DNA of 64,000 nt. It comes from Streptomyces violaceoruber (GTDB taxonomy: Bacteria; Actinomycetota; Actinomycetes; Streptomycetales; Streptomycetaceae). Made by a program: the position numbers and the translations under genes. Below the pieces are notes generated by a model. It was not told the DNA's origin. It did not search any database and saw nothing but the letters and a program-made list of their open reading frames with translations. This document shows, in pieces, positions 46,339 through 55,041 of this stretch. Each line of letters begins with the position of its first letter. Position 1 is the first letter of the stretch. Location: positions 34,558-98,557 of the forward strand of contig JODI01000036.1 in assembly GCA_000720805.1 (NCBI GenBank), written 5' to 3'.

Positions 46339-47022
46339 TCACTCCACCCTTGGACGTACCAGACCGGACTCGTACGCGATCACCACGAGCTGCGCCCGGT
46401 CCCGCGCCCCCAGCTTGGCCATGGCCCGGTTGACGTGCGTCTTCACGGTGAGCGGGCTGACCTCGAGGCGCTCGGCTATCTCGTCGTTGGAGTGTCCCCC
46501 GGCGACCTGGACCAGCACCTCGCGCTCGCGGACGGTGAGGGCGGCGAGGCGCTGCGCGCGGGACGGGTCGCGCTCGTCGTCCGCCGCGTCGCCCTGGGCG
46601 AGGAAGCGGGCGATCAGGCCCTTGGTGGCGGCCGGGGAGAGCAGGGCCTCGCCGCCGGCCGCGATCCGGATCGCGCTGAGGAGTTCCTCGGGCTCGGAGC
46701 CCTTGCCGAGGAAGCCGGAGGCGCCCGCGCGCAGCGACTGCACGACGTAGTCGTCCACCTCGAAGGTGGTCAGGATGACCACCCGGACATGGGCGAGGGA
46801 CGGGTCGGCGCTGATCATGCGGGTGGCGGCGAGGCCGTCGGTGCCCGGCATCCGGATGTCCATGAGGACGACGTCGGCGCGCTGCTCCCTGGTCAGCCGC
46901 ACCGCCTCCGCGCCGTCGGACGCCTCGCCCACGACCTCCATGTCCGGCTCGGAGTCGACGAGTACGCGGAAGGCGCTGCGCAGCAGTGCCTGGTCGTCGG
47001 CGAGCAGGACACGGATGGTCAT
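46339..47022 (-). CDS. NarL/LuxR-family response regulator
   Basis: A 227-aa regulator. Receiver domain with acidic pair in LLADDQ, phospho-acceptor Asp in VVLMDIRMPG, Thr in ILTTFE and Lys in GFLGKGSEP. C-terminal LuxR helix-turn-helix with LTVREREVLVQVAGGHSNDEIA and VKTHVNRAMAKL. All phosphotransfer residues are intact. Its ATG overlaps the kinase stop by 4 bp. A likely role is envelope stress control, inferred from the neighbouring psp genes and RND permease. Confidence 0.94.
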   Translation of the reverse strand: MTIRVLLADDQALLRSAFRVLVDSEPDMEVVGEASDGAEAVRLTREQRADVVLMDIRMPGTDGLAATRMISADPSLAHVRVVILTTFEVDDYVVQSLRAGASGFLGKGSEPEELLSAIRIAAGGEALLSPAATKGLIARFLAQGDAADDERDPSRAQRLAALTVREREVLVQVAGGHSNDEIAERLEVSPLTVKTHVNRAMAKLGARDRAQLVVIAYESGLVRPRVE

Positions 47023-48248
47023 ACGGGATCCCCCGGCTGTGCGGTGACGGTGGTGCGGGTCTTGACCGGCAGGATCGCATGGACGCGGAAACCGCCCCCG
47101 TAGCGGGGACCGGTGGTGAGGGTGCCGCGCAGAGCGGACACGCGCTCCCGCATGCCGAGCAGGCCGTGGCCGCCCCCGGTGACGGGCCCCTCGTCCTGGC
47201 CGGCACCGTCGTCGAGGACGGTGATCTCGATGTTCGGTCCCACGCGGACGACGCTGACCTCCACCTTCGCCTGCGTCCCGGCGTGCTTCTGGACGTTGGT
47301 GAGGGCCTCCTGGATGACCCGGTATACGGCCAGGCCGACGGCGGCGGGCAGGGTGGTCCCGTTGTCGGCACGGGCCACCTCGACGTGCAGCCCAGCGTTG
47401 CGGAAGGTGCCGACGAGTTCGTCGAGCCGGTCCAGGCCGGGGGCGGGCTCGGTCGGCGCCTCCGGGTCGCCGGACTGCCGCAGCAGGCCGACGGTCGCGC
47501 GCAGCTCGTTGAGCGCGGAACGGCTGGCCTCCCGTACGTGGGCCAGGGCCTCCTTGGCCTGGTCGGGCCGCTTGTCCATGACATGGGCGGCGACTCCGGC
47601 CTGGACGTTGACCAGGGCGATGTGGTGGGCGACGACGTCGTGCAGGTCGCGGGCGATGCGCAGGCGTTCCTCGGCGACCCGGCGGCGGGCCTCCTCCTCA
47701 CGGGTGCGCTCGGCCCGTTCGGCACGCTCCCTGATGGCGTGGATGAAGGCGCGGCGGCTGCGGACCGCGTCCCCCGCGGTGGCGCCGATGCCGGTCCAGG
47801 CGAAGATCGCGAGGTTCTCCTGGGCGTACCACGGGAGGGGGCCGGCGAGCATGGAGGCGCCGGTGAGGACGGTCATGGTGAGCAGGCCGGCCCGCAGGGT
47901 GGTGGGGCGGTCGGTGGTCGACGCGACGGTGTAGAGGGCGATGACCGCGGTCATGGCGACGGGGGCACGGGGGTCGCTGGTGACGGCCTCGACCAGGGAG
48001 AAACCGCCGGTGAGCGCGAGGATCACCAGCGGCGCGCGGCGGCGGAACACCAGGGCGGCAGCGCCGAGGGTGATCAGGACCAGGCTGAGGGGGTCGGGCG
48101 TACGGAGGGACCAGCTGACGCCCCGATGTCTGCCCGGGTCCACGAACGAGCCGGCGACCATGCAGACGAGGACGCCGGCCGCGAGCACGGCGTCCAGCGC
48201 GAGGGGGTGTGCCTTCAGCTGACGCCGGGCACGGTCGAGGGGGCTCAC
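47019..48248 (-). CDS. Membrane sensor histidine kinase (HisKA_3 type)
   Basis: A 409-aa kinase with six hydrophobic N-terminal segments, the phospho-His box RDLHDVVAHHI and an HATPase domain with TNVQKHAGTQ and DDGAGQDEG. It pairs with the regulator encoded next. I chose the GTG at 48248: no Shine-Dalgarno sequence, but TACCGT (48257-48262) ends 8 nt upstream, suggesting a leaderless mRNA. A GTG at 48344 would add a Pro-rich leader of 32 residues. Distantly LiaS-like in plan; the signal is unknown. Confidence 0.88.
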   Translation of the reverse strand: MSPLDRARRQLKAHPLALDAVLAAGVLVCMVAGSFVDPGRHRGVSWSLRTPDPLSLVLITLGAAALVFRRRAPLVILALTGGFSLVEAVTSDPRAPVAMTAVIALYTVASTTDRPTTLRAGLLTMTVLTGASMLAGPLPWYAQENLAIFAWTGIGATAGDAVRSRRAFIHAIRERAERAERTREEEARRRVAEERLRIARDLHDVVAHHIALVNVQAGVAAHVMDKRPDQAKEALAHVREASRSALNELRATVGLLRQSGDPEAPTEPAPGLDRLDELVGTFRNAGLHVEVARADNGTTLPAAVGLAVYRVIQEALTNVQKHAGTQAKVEVSVVRVGPNIEITVLDDGAGQDEGPVTGGGHGLLGMRERVSALRGTLTTGPRYGGGFRVHAILPVKTRTTVTAQPGDPV

Positions 48249-48351
48249 GTTCGTCCACGGTACGGGGGCCCCGGCCGGGGCGGAACGGGGGTCGGCCGAA
48301 GGGTTTCCCGGTGCGGTCCCCGGCGTGCGCTCAGCCCTCGGCACGGTCCGT

Positions 48352-48374
48352 AGGGCGGGCAGCGGCCCTGCCCT
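48352..48374 (-). terminator. Hairpin after pspAA
   Basis: On the minus strand AGGGCAGGGC (48365-48374) pairs with GCCCGCCCT (48352-48360) with one bulged base and a CGCT loop. It lies 4 bp past the pspAA stop and before the kinase gene. Confidence 0.45.
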
Positions 48375-48378
48375 GGGT

Positions 48379-48657
48379 TCAGCCCGGGATCAGCCCGTCG
48401 TCGCTCAGCAGCTCCCGTACCTCCTCCAGCGTCGCGTCCGGCGACGGGAGGATGAGTTCGGACGGTTCCAGGGAGTCGTCCGGCAACGGTTCGCCCAGTT
48501 CACGGACCTTGGACAGCAAGGCCGCCAGGGTGGCGCGGAAACCGGGGCCGTCGCCGTTCTCCATCTCCCTCAGGAGTTCGTCGTCGAGCTTGTCCAGTTC
48601 GGTGAGGTGGCCGTCGGCCAGCCTCACCTGCCCCTCCCCCATGATCCGTACGATCAT
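48379..48657 (-). CDS. pspAA: PspA-associated protein PspAA
   Basis: A 92-aa protein of the PspAA family found next to pspA in actinobacteria, with the typical opening MIVRIMGEGQ, a KLDDELLREME helix and an acidic second half ending SDDGLIPG. Thought to modulate PspA in the membrane-stress response; the mechanism is not established. Same strand and 43 bp from pspA, so probably one transcript. Confidence 0.88.
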   Translation of the reverse strand: MIVRIMGEGQVRLADGHLTELDKLDDELLREMENGDGPGFRATLAALLSKVRELGEPLPDDSLEPSELILPSPDATLEEVRELLSDDGLIPG

Positions 48658-48700
48658 GTCGCCCTCCTCAGGCGTGGGCCCTACTGCTGGTCACTGCTTT

Positions 48701-49495
48701 TCACTGCTTGTCGAAGCGCGGGGTGTCCTGCGGCTGCTGCTGGGACTGCTGCTGGTTCGTGCCGCCTTCGATGGCCTGCTGACCGGCGCTTCCCCCGGCC
48801 AGCTCCGCCTTCATGCGCTGCAGCTCCAGCTCCACGTCCGTACCACCGGAGAGCCGGTCCAGCTCGGCCTGGATGTCGTCCTTGTGCATGCCGGACTGGT
48901 CGTCCAGGGCGCCGGAGGCGAGCAGTTCGTCGATCGCGCCGGCCCGGGCCTGCAGCTGGGCCGTCTTGTCCTCGGCGCGCTGGATCGCCAGGCCGACGTC
49001 GCCCATCTCCTCGGAGATGCCGGAGAACGCCTCGCCGATCCGGGTCTGCGCCTGGGCCGCGGTGTACGTGGCCTTGATCGTCTCCTTCTTGGTGCGGAAG
49101 GCGTCGACCTTGGCCTGGAGCCGCTGGGCCGCGAGGGTGAGCTTCTCCTCCTCGCCCTGGAGCGTGGCGTGCTGGGTCTCCAGGTCGGTCACCTGCTGCT
49201 GGAGCGCGGCCCGGCGCGAGAGCGCCTCGCGGGCCAGGTCCTCACGGCCCAGCGCGAGCGCCTTGCGGCCCTGGTCCTCCAGCTTGCCCGACTGGGACTG
49301 CAGCTGATTGAGCTGGAGTTCCAGGCGCTTGCGGCTGGTCGCCACGTCGGCGACGCCGCGGCGCACCTTCTGCAGCAGCTCCAGCTGCTTCTGATACGAG
49401 TAATCGAGGGTTTCGCGCGGGTCCTCGGCCCGGTCAAGGGCCTTGTTCGCCTTCGCGCGGAAGATCATCCCCATACGCTTCATGACACCGCTCAT
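48701..49495 (-). CDS. pspA: Phage shock protein A / IM30 homologue
   Basis: A 264-aa membrane-remodelling protein of the ESCRT-III/PspA superfamily. It is almost wholly helical, with long coiled coils from about residue 25 to 220, and begins MSGVMKRMGMIFRAKAN, the amphipathic membrane-binding helix. It ends in a Gln-rich tail (QQQSQQQPQ). It guards membrane integrity under stress. The ATG at 49495 is chosen because the conserved helix starts there; the upstream extension is out of family. Confidence 0.93.
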   Translation of the reverse strand: MSGVMKRMGMIFRAKANKALDRAEDPRETLDYSYQKQLELLQKVRRGVADVATSRKRLELQLNQLQSQSGKLEDQGRKALALGREDLAREALSRRAALQQQVTDLETQHATLQGEEEKLTLAAQRLQAKVDAFRTKKETIKATYTAAQAQTRIGEAFSGISEEMGDVGLAIQRAEDKTAQLQARAGAIDELLASGALDDQSGMHKDDIQAELDRLSGGTDVELELQRMKAELAGGSAGQQAIEGGTNQQQSQQQPQDTPRFDKQ

Positions 49496-49740
49496 GGGCT
49501 TCGCGCGCCCCCTTCTGACGGACTCCAGCTCCAGCGACTGCAACAGAACCCACAGTACGGGCCCTGCATCCATTACCGCACTGTTCGGGGACCGATGCGC
49601 TCATCCCCAAGGACGACTGGTGAAGGCGCTGCTCCGGCGTGAGGAGTAGGTGACCTTCAGGGTTAGAGACGACCGGTGTTGCCGGATCGTTCCCCACCGG
49701 GCTCCCGTCCATGCCGCCGCACCACGTACCCTTGGCTTTT

Positions 49741-50340
49741 GTGTTCCGTAGCCGTGCGAAGGATGAGAAGGCCGCAGTCGCCGACAAGGCGCCGCTGACC
49801 AACTCCAAGCAGACCCGTGACCCGCAGGCCCCGAAGGGCCGCCCCACGCCGAAGCGCAGTGAGGCCCAGTCGGTGCGCCGCAGCGTGGCCACCACGACGA
49901 CCTCGCGCAAGGAGGCCTCCAAGCGACAGCGCGACGAACGCCGCGCGCAGCTGGAGAGGCAGCGCCAGGCGCTGGCCACCGGCGACGAGCGGTACCTGCC
50001 CGCACGTGACAAGGGCCCGGTCCGCAGGTTCGCCCGCCAGTTCATCGACTCGCGGTTCAACGTGGCGGAGTTCTTCCTGCCGATGGCCGTGGTCATCCTC
50101 GTGCTGAGCATGGTGCGCGTGGGTTCGCTGCAGAGCATCGCGCTGCTGCTGTGGCTCGTCGTGATCGTGCTGATCGTGCTGGACTCGATCGCCAGCGGCT
50201 TCCGCCTGAAGAAGAAGCTGGCCGAGCGCTTCCCGGACGAGAACCGGCGTGGCGCGGTGGCCTACGCGCTGATGCGCTCCCTCCAGATGCGCCGACTCCG
50301 GCTGCCGAAGCCGCAGGTCAAGCGTGGAGAGCGGCCCTGA
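49741..50340 (+). CDS. DUF3043 membrane protein
   Basis: A 199-aa actinobacterial protein of unknown function. The N-terminal 110 residues are basic (Lys/Arg-rich, with a KRQRDERRAQLERQ helix), followed by two transmembrane helices (about 113-135 and 137-157) and a basic C terminus. The GTG at 49741 has no Shine-Dalgarno sequence, but TACCCT (49727-49732) ends 8 nt upstream, indicating a leaderless mRNA. An ATG at 49711 is possible. It is divergent from pspA and coupled to the methyltransferase gene that follows. Confidence 0.82.
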   Translation: MFRSRAKDEKAAVADKAPLTNSKQTRDPQAPKGRPTPKRSEAQSVRRSVATTTTSRKEASKRQRDERRAQLERQRQALATGDERYLPARDKGPVRRFARQFIDSRFNVAEFFLPMAVVILVLSMVRVGSLQSIALLLWLVVIVLIVLDSIASGFRLKKKLAERFPDENRRGAVAYALMRSLQMRRLRLPKPQVKRGERP

Positions 50341-51125
50341 GCACGACGCCGTTCACCGGGGGCGCGGCGGATGCCTGGCTGAACGAGCTGGGCGGACTGC
50401 GGGACGTCGTACGCCAGGAGCTGGTGGCCCGGCAGCTCGACGAGCAGATAGTCGGCCGGTTCCCGGTCGGGCGGCGGCTGCGGGTGCTCGACGTGGGCAT
50501 GGGCCAGGGCACGCAGGCGCTGCGGCTGGCCCGGGCCGGGCATCAGGTCACCGGCCTCGAGCAGGACGCCGCAATGATCGCCGCCGCCCGTGAGGCCCTG
50601 TCCGGGGAGCCCGAGGGCATCCGGGAGCGGATGCGGATCATCGAGGGCGACGGGCGGGACACGGGGGTGCACTTCCTGCCGGGCAGCTTCGACGTGGTGC
50701 TGTGCCACGGCGTGCTGATGTACGTCGAGGAGCCGGATCCGCTGCTGGCGGGACTGGCCCGGATGCTCGCCCAGGGCGGGCTGCTCTCGCTCCTCGTGCG
50801 CAACGGGGACGCGCTGGCGATGCGGCCGGGACTGTCCGGCGACTGGGCCGGTGCGCGGGCCGCCTTCGACACCACCGCCTACCGGAACCGGCTGGGCCTG
50901 GACGTCCGGGCAGACCGGCTGCACACACTGACCGCGACCCTCGCGGGGATCGGGGCACCCCTGCACGCCTGGTACGGCGTACGGGTCTTCACGGACACGG
51001 CGGCCGACGGAGCGGAGCTCCCGGCCGACCTGGAGACGCTGCTCGCGGTCGAGGAGCGGGCGGGGCGGACGGATCCGTATCGCGGGGTGGCGGCCCTGCT
51101 GCATCTGTGCGGAGTGCGCGGCTGA
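50337..51125 (+). CDS. Class I SAM-dependent methyltransferase, CTG start
   Basis: A 262-aa methyltransferase with the SAM-binding motif VLDVGMGQGTQALRLA (motif I), an acidic GLEQD loop and a post-motif VVLCHGVLMYV. The open frame has no ATG or GTG near the N terminus of the conserved region. A CTG at 50337 overlaps the previous stop (CTGA) and has GGAGAG 5 nt upstream, so I take it as the start. The substrate is unknown. It belongs to the DUF3043 transcript. Confidence 0.83.
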   Translation: MSTTPFTGGAADAWLNELGGLRDVVRQELVARQLDEQIVGRFPVGRRLRVLDVGMGQGTQALRLARAGHQVTGLEQDAAMIAAAREALSGEPEGIRERMRIIEGDGRDTGVHFLPGSFDVVLCHGVLMYVEEPDPLLAGLARMLAQGGLLSLLVRNGDALAMRPGLSGDWAGARAAFDTTAYRNRLGLDVRADRLHTLTATLAGIGAPLHAWYGVRVFTDTAADGAELPADLETLLAVEERAGRTDPYRGVAALLHLCGVRG

Positions 51126-51178
51126 GCCGTTCGGACGGGTGAGGTGGGGCGGCCTGGTTCCCGGCCGCCCCGCCCCTC

Positions 51179-51394
51179 CTACGCCTCTTCGGCCGCGCGC
51201 AGGCTCATCGGGCCGTAGATCTCCGTGGAGTCCTCGAACAGCCGCACCTGCTCGGCGCCGCCGGCCAGCAGTTCCTTCCAGTACTCCCCGAGCCAGGACT
51301 CCGCGTCCCCCTGCGTGGTGAACTCCTCGGGCTGCACCGCGGGCTGGACCTCCGTCCCGTCGGCCTTCTCGAACCGCCACGTCCATGCCGCCAT
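51179..51394 (-). CDS. Small hypothetical protein
   Basis: A 71-aa soluble acidic protein, conserved-looking in Streptomyces. It opens MAAWTWRFEKADG and has several Trp and Tyr residues (SWLGEYWKELLAGG). No catalytic motif or membrane segment. The ATG has GGGAGG 5 nt upstream. It is convergent with the methyltransferase gene. The function is unknown. Confidence 0.8.
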   Translation of the reverse strand: MAAWTWRFEKADGTEVQPAVQPEEFTTQGDAESWLGEYWKELLAGGAEQVRLFEDSTEIYGPMSLRAAEEA

Positions 51395-51594
51395 GTACGC
51401 CTCCCACGTATGAACACGAGCAGAACAGAAGCCGGATCTTGGTCCGGCTCCTGCTCCGAGCCTATGCGCTTCGCGGGGTGCGCCGTGAGGAACGACGTTG
51501 TTCGCCGCCGTTCGCCGCCGTTCACCGCCGTCCGGCGCCCTCTTCGGCGCGCCCCAGTGGCGCGGCACCAGGGGTGAGCGGCGAAAATCGGTTC

Positions 51595-52797
51595 GTGGAA
51601 CTCACTCTGCTCGGTACCGGTGCCCCCGCGGGACTGCCCCGCCCCGACTGTCCCTGCGCGGCCTGTGCCGAGTCGCTCGGCTCTGACGCGCGGGCCGCCA
51701 CGGCGGCGCTCGTGGACGGCACGCTGCTGCTCGATCTGACGCCCGGGGCCGCGTTCGCGGCGGCGCGGGCCGGGCAGTCGCTGGGCGGCGTACGGCAGGT
51801 GCTGCTGTCGCATCCGCACGACGGGCCCGCGGTCGAGGTGCCGGCGGGGCTGCCGCAGCCCGGACGGGTGCCGGACGGGCGGGAGTTGGCGCTGCTGACG
51901 GGGCATCGGGTGCGGGCGGTGGCACTGGACGCGCCCGGCACGGGGTACGCCGTGACCGGACCGGACGGCCGACGGCTGCTGTACCTGCCGCCCGGGGGCG
52001 CGCCGGCCGGGCTGGAGGGGGGTGCCACGGAGACGTACGACATGGTGCTCGCCGACGTCCTGGGGCGGCCGGACGGGCTGGCCCGGCTGCGGGCGGTGGG
52101 GGCGGTCGAGCCCACGACGGACGTGGTCGCCGTACACCTCGACCACGACGTGCCGCCCGGGCCCGAGGTACGGCGGCGGCTGGCCGCGGCGGGGGCGCGG
52201 GCGGTGCCGGACGGGACGGCCCTGGTGGTGGGCGTGTACGAGGACGTGCCCGATGTGCCGCGGCGGACGCTGGTGCTGGGCGGGGCCCGGTCCGGGAAGT
52301 CGGTGGAGGCCGAGCGGCGGCTGGAGGCTTTCCCCGACGTGCTGTACGTGGCGACCGGGGGGTCGCGGAACGGGGACGGGGAGTGGGCCGCGCGGGTCGC
52401 CGCGCACCGGGAGCGCCGGCCGGGGTCGTGGCGTACGGCCGAGACGTGCGACCTGGTGCCGTTGCTGAAGGACGACGGGCCGCCGGTACTCGTCGACTGT
52501 CTGTCGCTGTGGCTGACGGACGCGATGGACGCCGTCGGCGCGTGGGACGACGCGGAGTGGGCCGGCGGCGGGGAGCGGGCGTTGCGGACGCGGGTGCGGG
52601 AACTGACGGAGGCGGTACGGGCCACCCGGCGGACCGTGGTCGCCGTCTCCAACGAGGTGGGGTCGGGCATCGTGCCGGCCACCGCGTCCGGGCGGCGCTA
52701 CCGGGACGAACTCGGGCGCCTGAACGCGGCGTTCGCGAACGAGTGCGAGCAGGTGCTGCTGGTGGTGGCGGGCCAGGCGCTGGTACTGCGGGGCTGA
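51595..52797 (+). CDS. cobU: Adenosylcobinamide kinase/guanylyltransferase with N-terminal MBL-like domain
   Basis: Phosphorylates adenosylcobinamide and adds GMP in the late B12 pathway. The 400-aa protein is about twice the usual CobU length. Residues about 225-400 are CobU, with Walker A GGARSGKS and the NEVGSGIVP motif. Residues 1-210 resemble a metallo-beta-lactamase-type fold (ELTLLGTGAPAG, CPCAAC, LLSHPHDGPA), but the HxHxDH zinc site is incomplete, so it is probably not catalytic. The start is uncertain: GTG at 51595 is chosen, GTG at 51574 is possible; neither has a clear Shine-Dalgarno sequence. Confidence 0.87.
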   Translation: MELTLLGTGAPAGLPRPDCPCAACAESLGSDARAATAALVDGTLLLDLTPGAAFAAARAGQSLGGVRQVLLSHPHDGPAVEVPAGLPQPGRVPDGRELALLTGHRVRAVALDAPGTGYAVTGPDGRRLLYLPPGGAPAGLEGGATETYDMVLADVLGRPDGLARLRAVGAVEPTTDVVAVHLDHDVPPGPEVRRRLAAAGARAVPDGTALVVGVYEDVPDVPRRTLVLGGARSGKSVEAERRLEAFPDVLYVATGGSRNGDGEWAARVAAHRERRPGSWRTAETCDLVPLLKDDGPPVLVDCLSLWLTDAMDAVGAWDDAEWAGGGERALRTRVRELTEAVRATRRTVVAVSNEVGSGIVPATASGRRYRDELGRLNAAFANECEQVLLVVAGQALVLRG

Positions 52798-52866
52798 CCG
52801 GTGCGGTGCTGCGGGACTGACCACGGCGTTGCGGGGCTGACCGGTGCGGTGCTGCGGGGTTGACCG
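52786..52866 (+). repeat. Tandem repeat at the cobU 3' end
   Basis: The block gcggggctgaccggtgcggt occurs around 52789 and again around 52834 (45-bp period), with shorter echoes gcggg(a/g)ctgacc between. It starts in the last cobU codons and fills the gap to the convergent methyltransferase. Confidence 0.6.
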
Positions 52867-52869
52867 GCG

Positions 52870-53622
52870 CTACGGGGTCGGCGCCTCGCGGCGGGCGATC
52901 AGCCGGTAGGTGTTCGAGAAGCGGGTGTGTCTGAGCAGCGGGGCCAGGGCGTGGTCCAGTGCCCTGGCCGGGGCCAGCAGGGGGGCGGCCAGCCAGGAGG
53001 GCAGGGACGCCGGGAGGGTGAGGGCGAGCGCGGCCGACAGGTCCTGGGGAAGGTGCGCGCTCCGGCGGTCCGTCACCACGACCGTGCAGCCCTGCGACTC
53101 CAGTTCCGCGCGGAGGTCGTCCAGGGGCAGCAGGCGCAGACCGCGGGCCCGCGGGAACCACCGTTCGCCGAGCAGCGCGGCGAAGGCGCACCGCGGGTCC
53201 GGGGCTTCGAGCAGGAGGTGGCCGCCGGGACGCAGGACGGCGACGGCGGCGCGGAGTTCGTCGCGGAGGTCCGGGGCCTGCGGCAGGTGGTGAAGCATGC
53301 TGACCACGTCGTAGCGGGCGCGCAGCCGGGCGGTGATCCGCGGGTCCGTCAGACGACCGACGTGGGCCTCCTCGACGCGTTCGACCAGACGCGCCCACTC
53401 GACGTGGAGGGTGGCGTCCAGGCCGTCGAAGGACGTGTAGGGGAAGAGTTCCTTCGCCGCCAGGGGGAAGTGGGCGTCACCCGTGCCCACGTCCAGCCAG
53501 CTCTCCGGCTCGGGGAAGCGCAGCATCGCCCGGGCGGTGGAGCGCAGACGCCGCGGCGAGGGGGCGGGAGCGGCGGACGGGGCGAGGGAAAGAGGGGCGG
53601 ACGGTGCGGACGGTGCGGACAT
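52870..53622 (-). CDS. Class I SAM-dependent methyltransferase
   Basis: A 250-aa methyltransferase. A Pro/Ser/Ala-rich N-terminal 30 residues precede the catalytic domain. Motif I is SWLDVGTGDAHFPLAA, the YDVVSMLHHLPQAPD segment matches motif IV, and LRPGGHLLLEAPDP matches motif V/VI. The substrate is unknown. The ATG at 53622 has GGGAG 7 nt upstream. It lies between cobU and cobT but on the opposite strand, so a direct B12 role is not implied. Confidence 0.82.
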   Translation of the reverse strand: MSAPSAPSAPLSLAPSAAPAPSPRRLRSTARAMLRFPEPESWLDVGTGDAHFPLAAKELFPYTSFDGLDATLHVEWARLVERVEEAHVGRLTDPRITARLRARYDVVSMLHHLPQAPDLRDELRAAVAVLRPGGHLLLEAPDPRCAFAALLGERWFPRARGLRLLPLDDLRAELESQGCTVVVTDRRSAHLPQDLSAALALTLPASLPSWLAAPLLAPARALDHALAPLLRHTRFSNTYRLIARREAPTP

Positions 53623-53747
53623 GGGCGGCTCCCGGAGGTGTACGACAATCCGCTGCAAAACGGAACGTATGGGATGCCGATCTTGCACGCAACGACGTCG
53701 CCCCGTCGTCGTGGCGATGTGGCGCCGTCCTGTTCGATCAGGGCCGG

Positions 53748-53753
53748 TACTGT
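53748..53753 (+). promoter_or_regulatory. -10 hexamer of the probable leaderless cobT transcript
   Basis: TACTGT ends 7 nt before the cobT ATG; no Shine-Dalgarno sequence lies between. Transcription would begin at or next to the start codon. Confidence 0.45.
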
Positions 53754-53760
53754 TCGGCGA

Positions 53761-55041
53761 ATGAGCTCGCTTAATCTCGACGACTTCACCGATCTGATCG
53801 AGCGCCCCGACGGTGGCGTGCGCCGCGACGCCGAGGCACGGCGGGAACGTCAGGTCGTGCCGCCCGGAGCACTGGGCCGCCTCGACGAACTGGGTGAGTG
53901 GCTGGCGGCGGCACAGTCCGCCGTGCCGGTGCGGCCGATCGAGCAGCCGCGGGTCGTGCTGTTCGCGGGGGACCACGGCATCGCCGAACTCGGCGTCTCC
54001 GCGCGGCCCGCGGGCACCGCCGAGGAGCTGGTGCGGGAGGTCCTGGAGGGCGGCCGTCCGGTGTCGGTGCTGGCCCGGCGGCTCGGGGTGCCGGTCCGGG
54101 TGGTCGACATGGCGCTGGACTGCGCGCCTCAGGCCCTGCCGGGCGAGATCTCACGGCACCGGGTACGCCGGGGCAGCGGACGGATCGACATCGAGGACGC
54201 GCTGACCCTGGACGAGGCGGAGGCGGCCTTCCGGGCCGGGGTGGCGGTCGCCGACGAGGAGGCCGACTCCGGTACGGATCTGGTGGTCCTCGGCGACGTG
54301 AGCGTGGGCGGGACGACGGCGGCGGGTGTCCTGATCGCCGCGCTGTGCGGAACCGACGCGTCCGTGGTGACCGGGCGGGGCGGACAGGCCATCGACGACC
54401 TCGCCTGGATGCGCAAGTGCGCGGCGATCCGCGACGCCCTGCGGCGGGCCCGGCCGGTCCTCGGCGACCAGTTGCGGCTCCTGGCGACGGTGGGTGGCGC
54501 CGACCTCGCCGCCATCACCGGGTTCCTGCTGCAGAGCGCGGTGCGGAAGATGCCGGTCATCCTGGACGGCGTGGTCGTGGCCGCCTGCGCGCTGGTCGGC
54601 CAGCGGATCGCCTTCCGGGCCCCCGACTGGTGGCTGGCCGGACAGAACAGCGGAGAGCCGGGCCAGAACAAGGCCCTGGACCGGATGGCCCTGGAGCCGC
54701 TCCTCGACCACGGAGTGACGGTCGGGGAGGCGGCGGGTGCACTGCTCGCACTCCCCCTGGTCCAGGCCGCGGCGGCACTGGCGGCCGAACTCCCGGAGAA
54801 GGCGCAGCCGTCGGAGGACGCCGAGGCGACCGAGAAGCCGGAGGATTCGAAGGGGCTGGAGGACTCCGAGGGCCCGGGAGGCTCGGAAGGGTTGCGGGAC
54901 TCCGAGGGGTCGGCAGGCTCGGAGGGGCTGGAGGACTCCAAGGGGTCGGGGGGCTCCCCCGAGAGGCCGGGGGATTCTCAGGAGGCGGACTCCGACGGGA
55001 AGGTTGACTCCCGAGGGGCGGATGGTTCGAGGGCCGGGTAA
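53761..55041 (+). CDS. cobT: Nicotinate-nucleotide-dimethylbenzimidazole phosphoribosyltransferase
   Basis: Makes alpha-ribazole phosphate, the lower-ligand nucleotide of B12. The 426-aa protein has a normal CobT core (residues 1 to about 345) with FAGDHGIAELGVS, GDVSVGGTTAAG, GRGGQAIDD and the TVGEAAGAL segment holding the catalytic Glu. After residue 345 comes an 80-residue Ser/Glu/Gly/Asp tail of repeated SEGLEDS-like units, absent from typical CobT. That tail is encoded by repeats that run on past the stop codon into a minisatellite. Likely leaderless (TACTGT before the ATG). Confidence 0.93.
   Translation: MSSLNLDDFTDLIERPDGGVRRDAEARRERQVVPPGALGRLDELGEWLAAAQSAVPVRPIEQPRVVLFAGDHGIAELGVSARPAGTAEELVREVLEGGRPVSVLARRLGVPVRVVDMALDCAPQALPGEISRHRVRRGSGRIDIEDALTLDEAEAAFRAGVAVADEEADSGTDLVVLGDVSVGGTTAAGVLIAALCGTDASVVTGRGGQAIDDLAWMRKCAAIRDALRRARPVLGDQLRLLATVGGADLAAITGFLLQSAVRKMPVILDGVVVAACALVGQRIAFRAPDWWLAGQNSGEPGQNKALDRMALEPLLDHGVTVGEAAGALLALPLVQAAAALAAELPEKAQPSEDAEATEKPEDSKGLEDSEGPGGSEGLRDSEGSAGSEGLEDSKGSGGSPERPGDSQEADSDGKVDSRGADGSRAG

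Noticed and set aside
51395..53760. Cobalamin riboswitch upstream of cobU or cobT
   Set aside because: No B12-box or matching core was found in the gaps; cobT instead looks leaderless.
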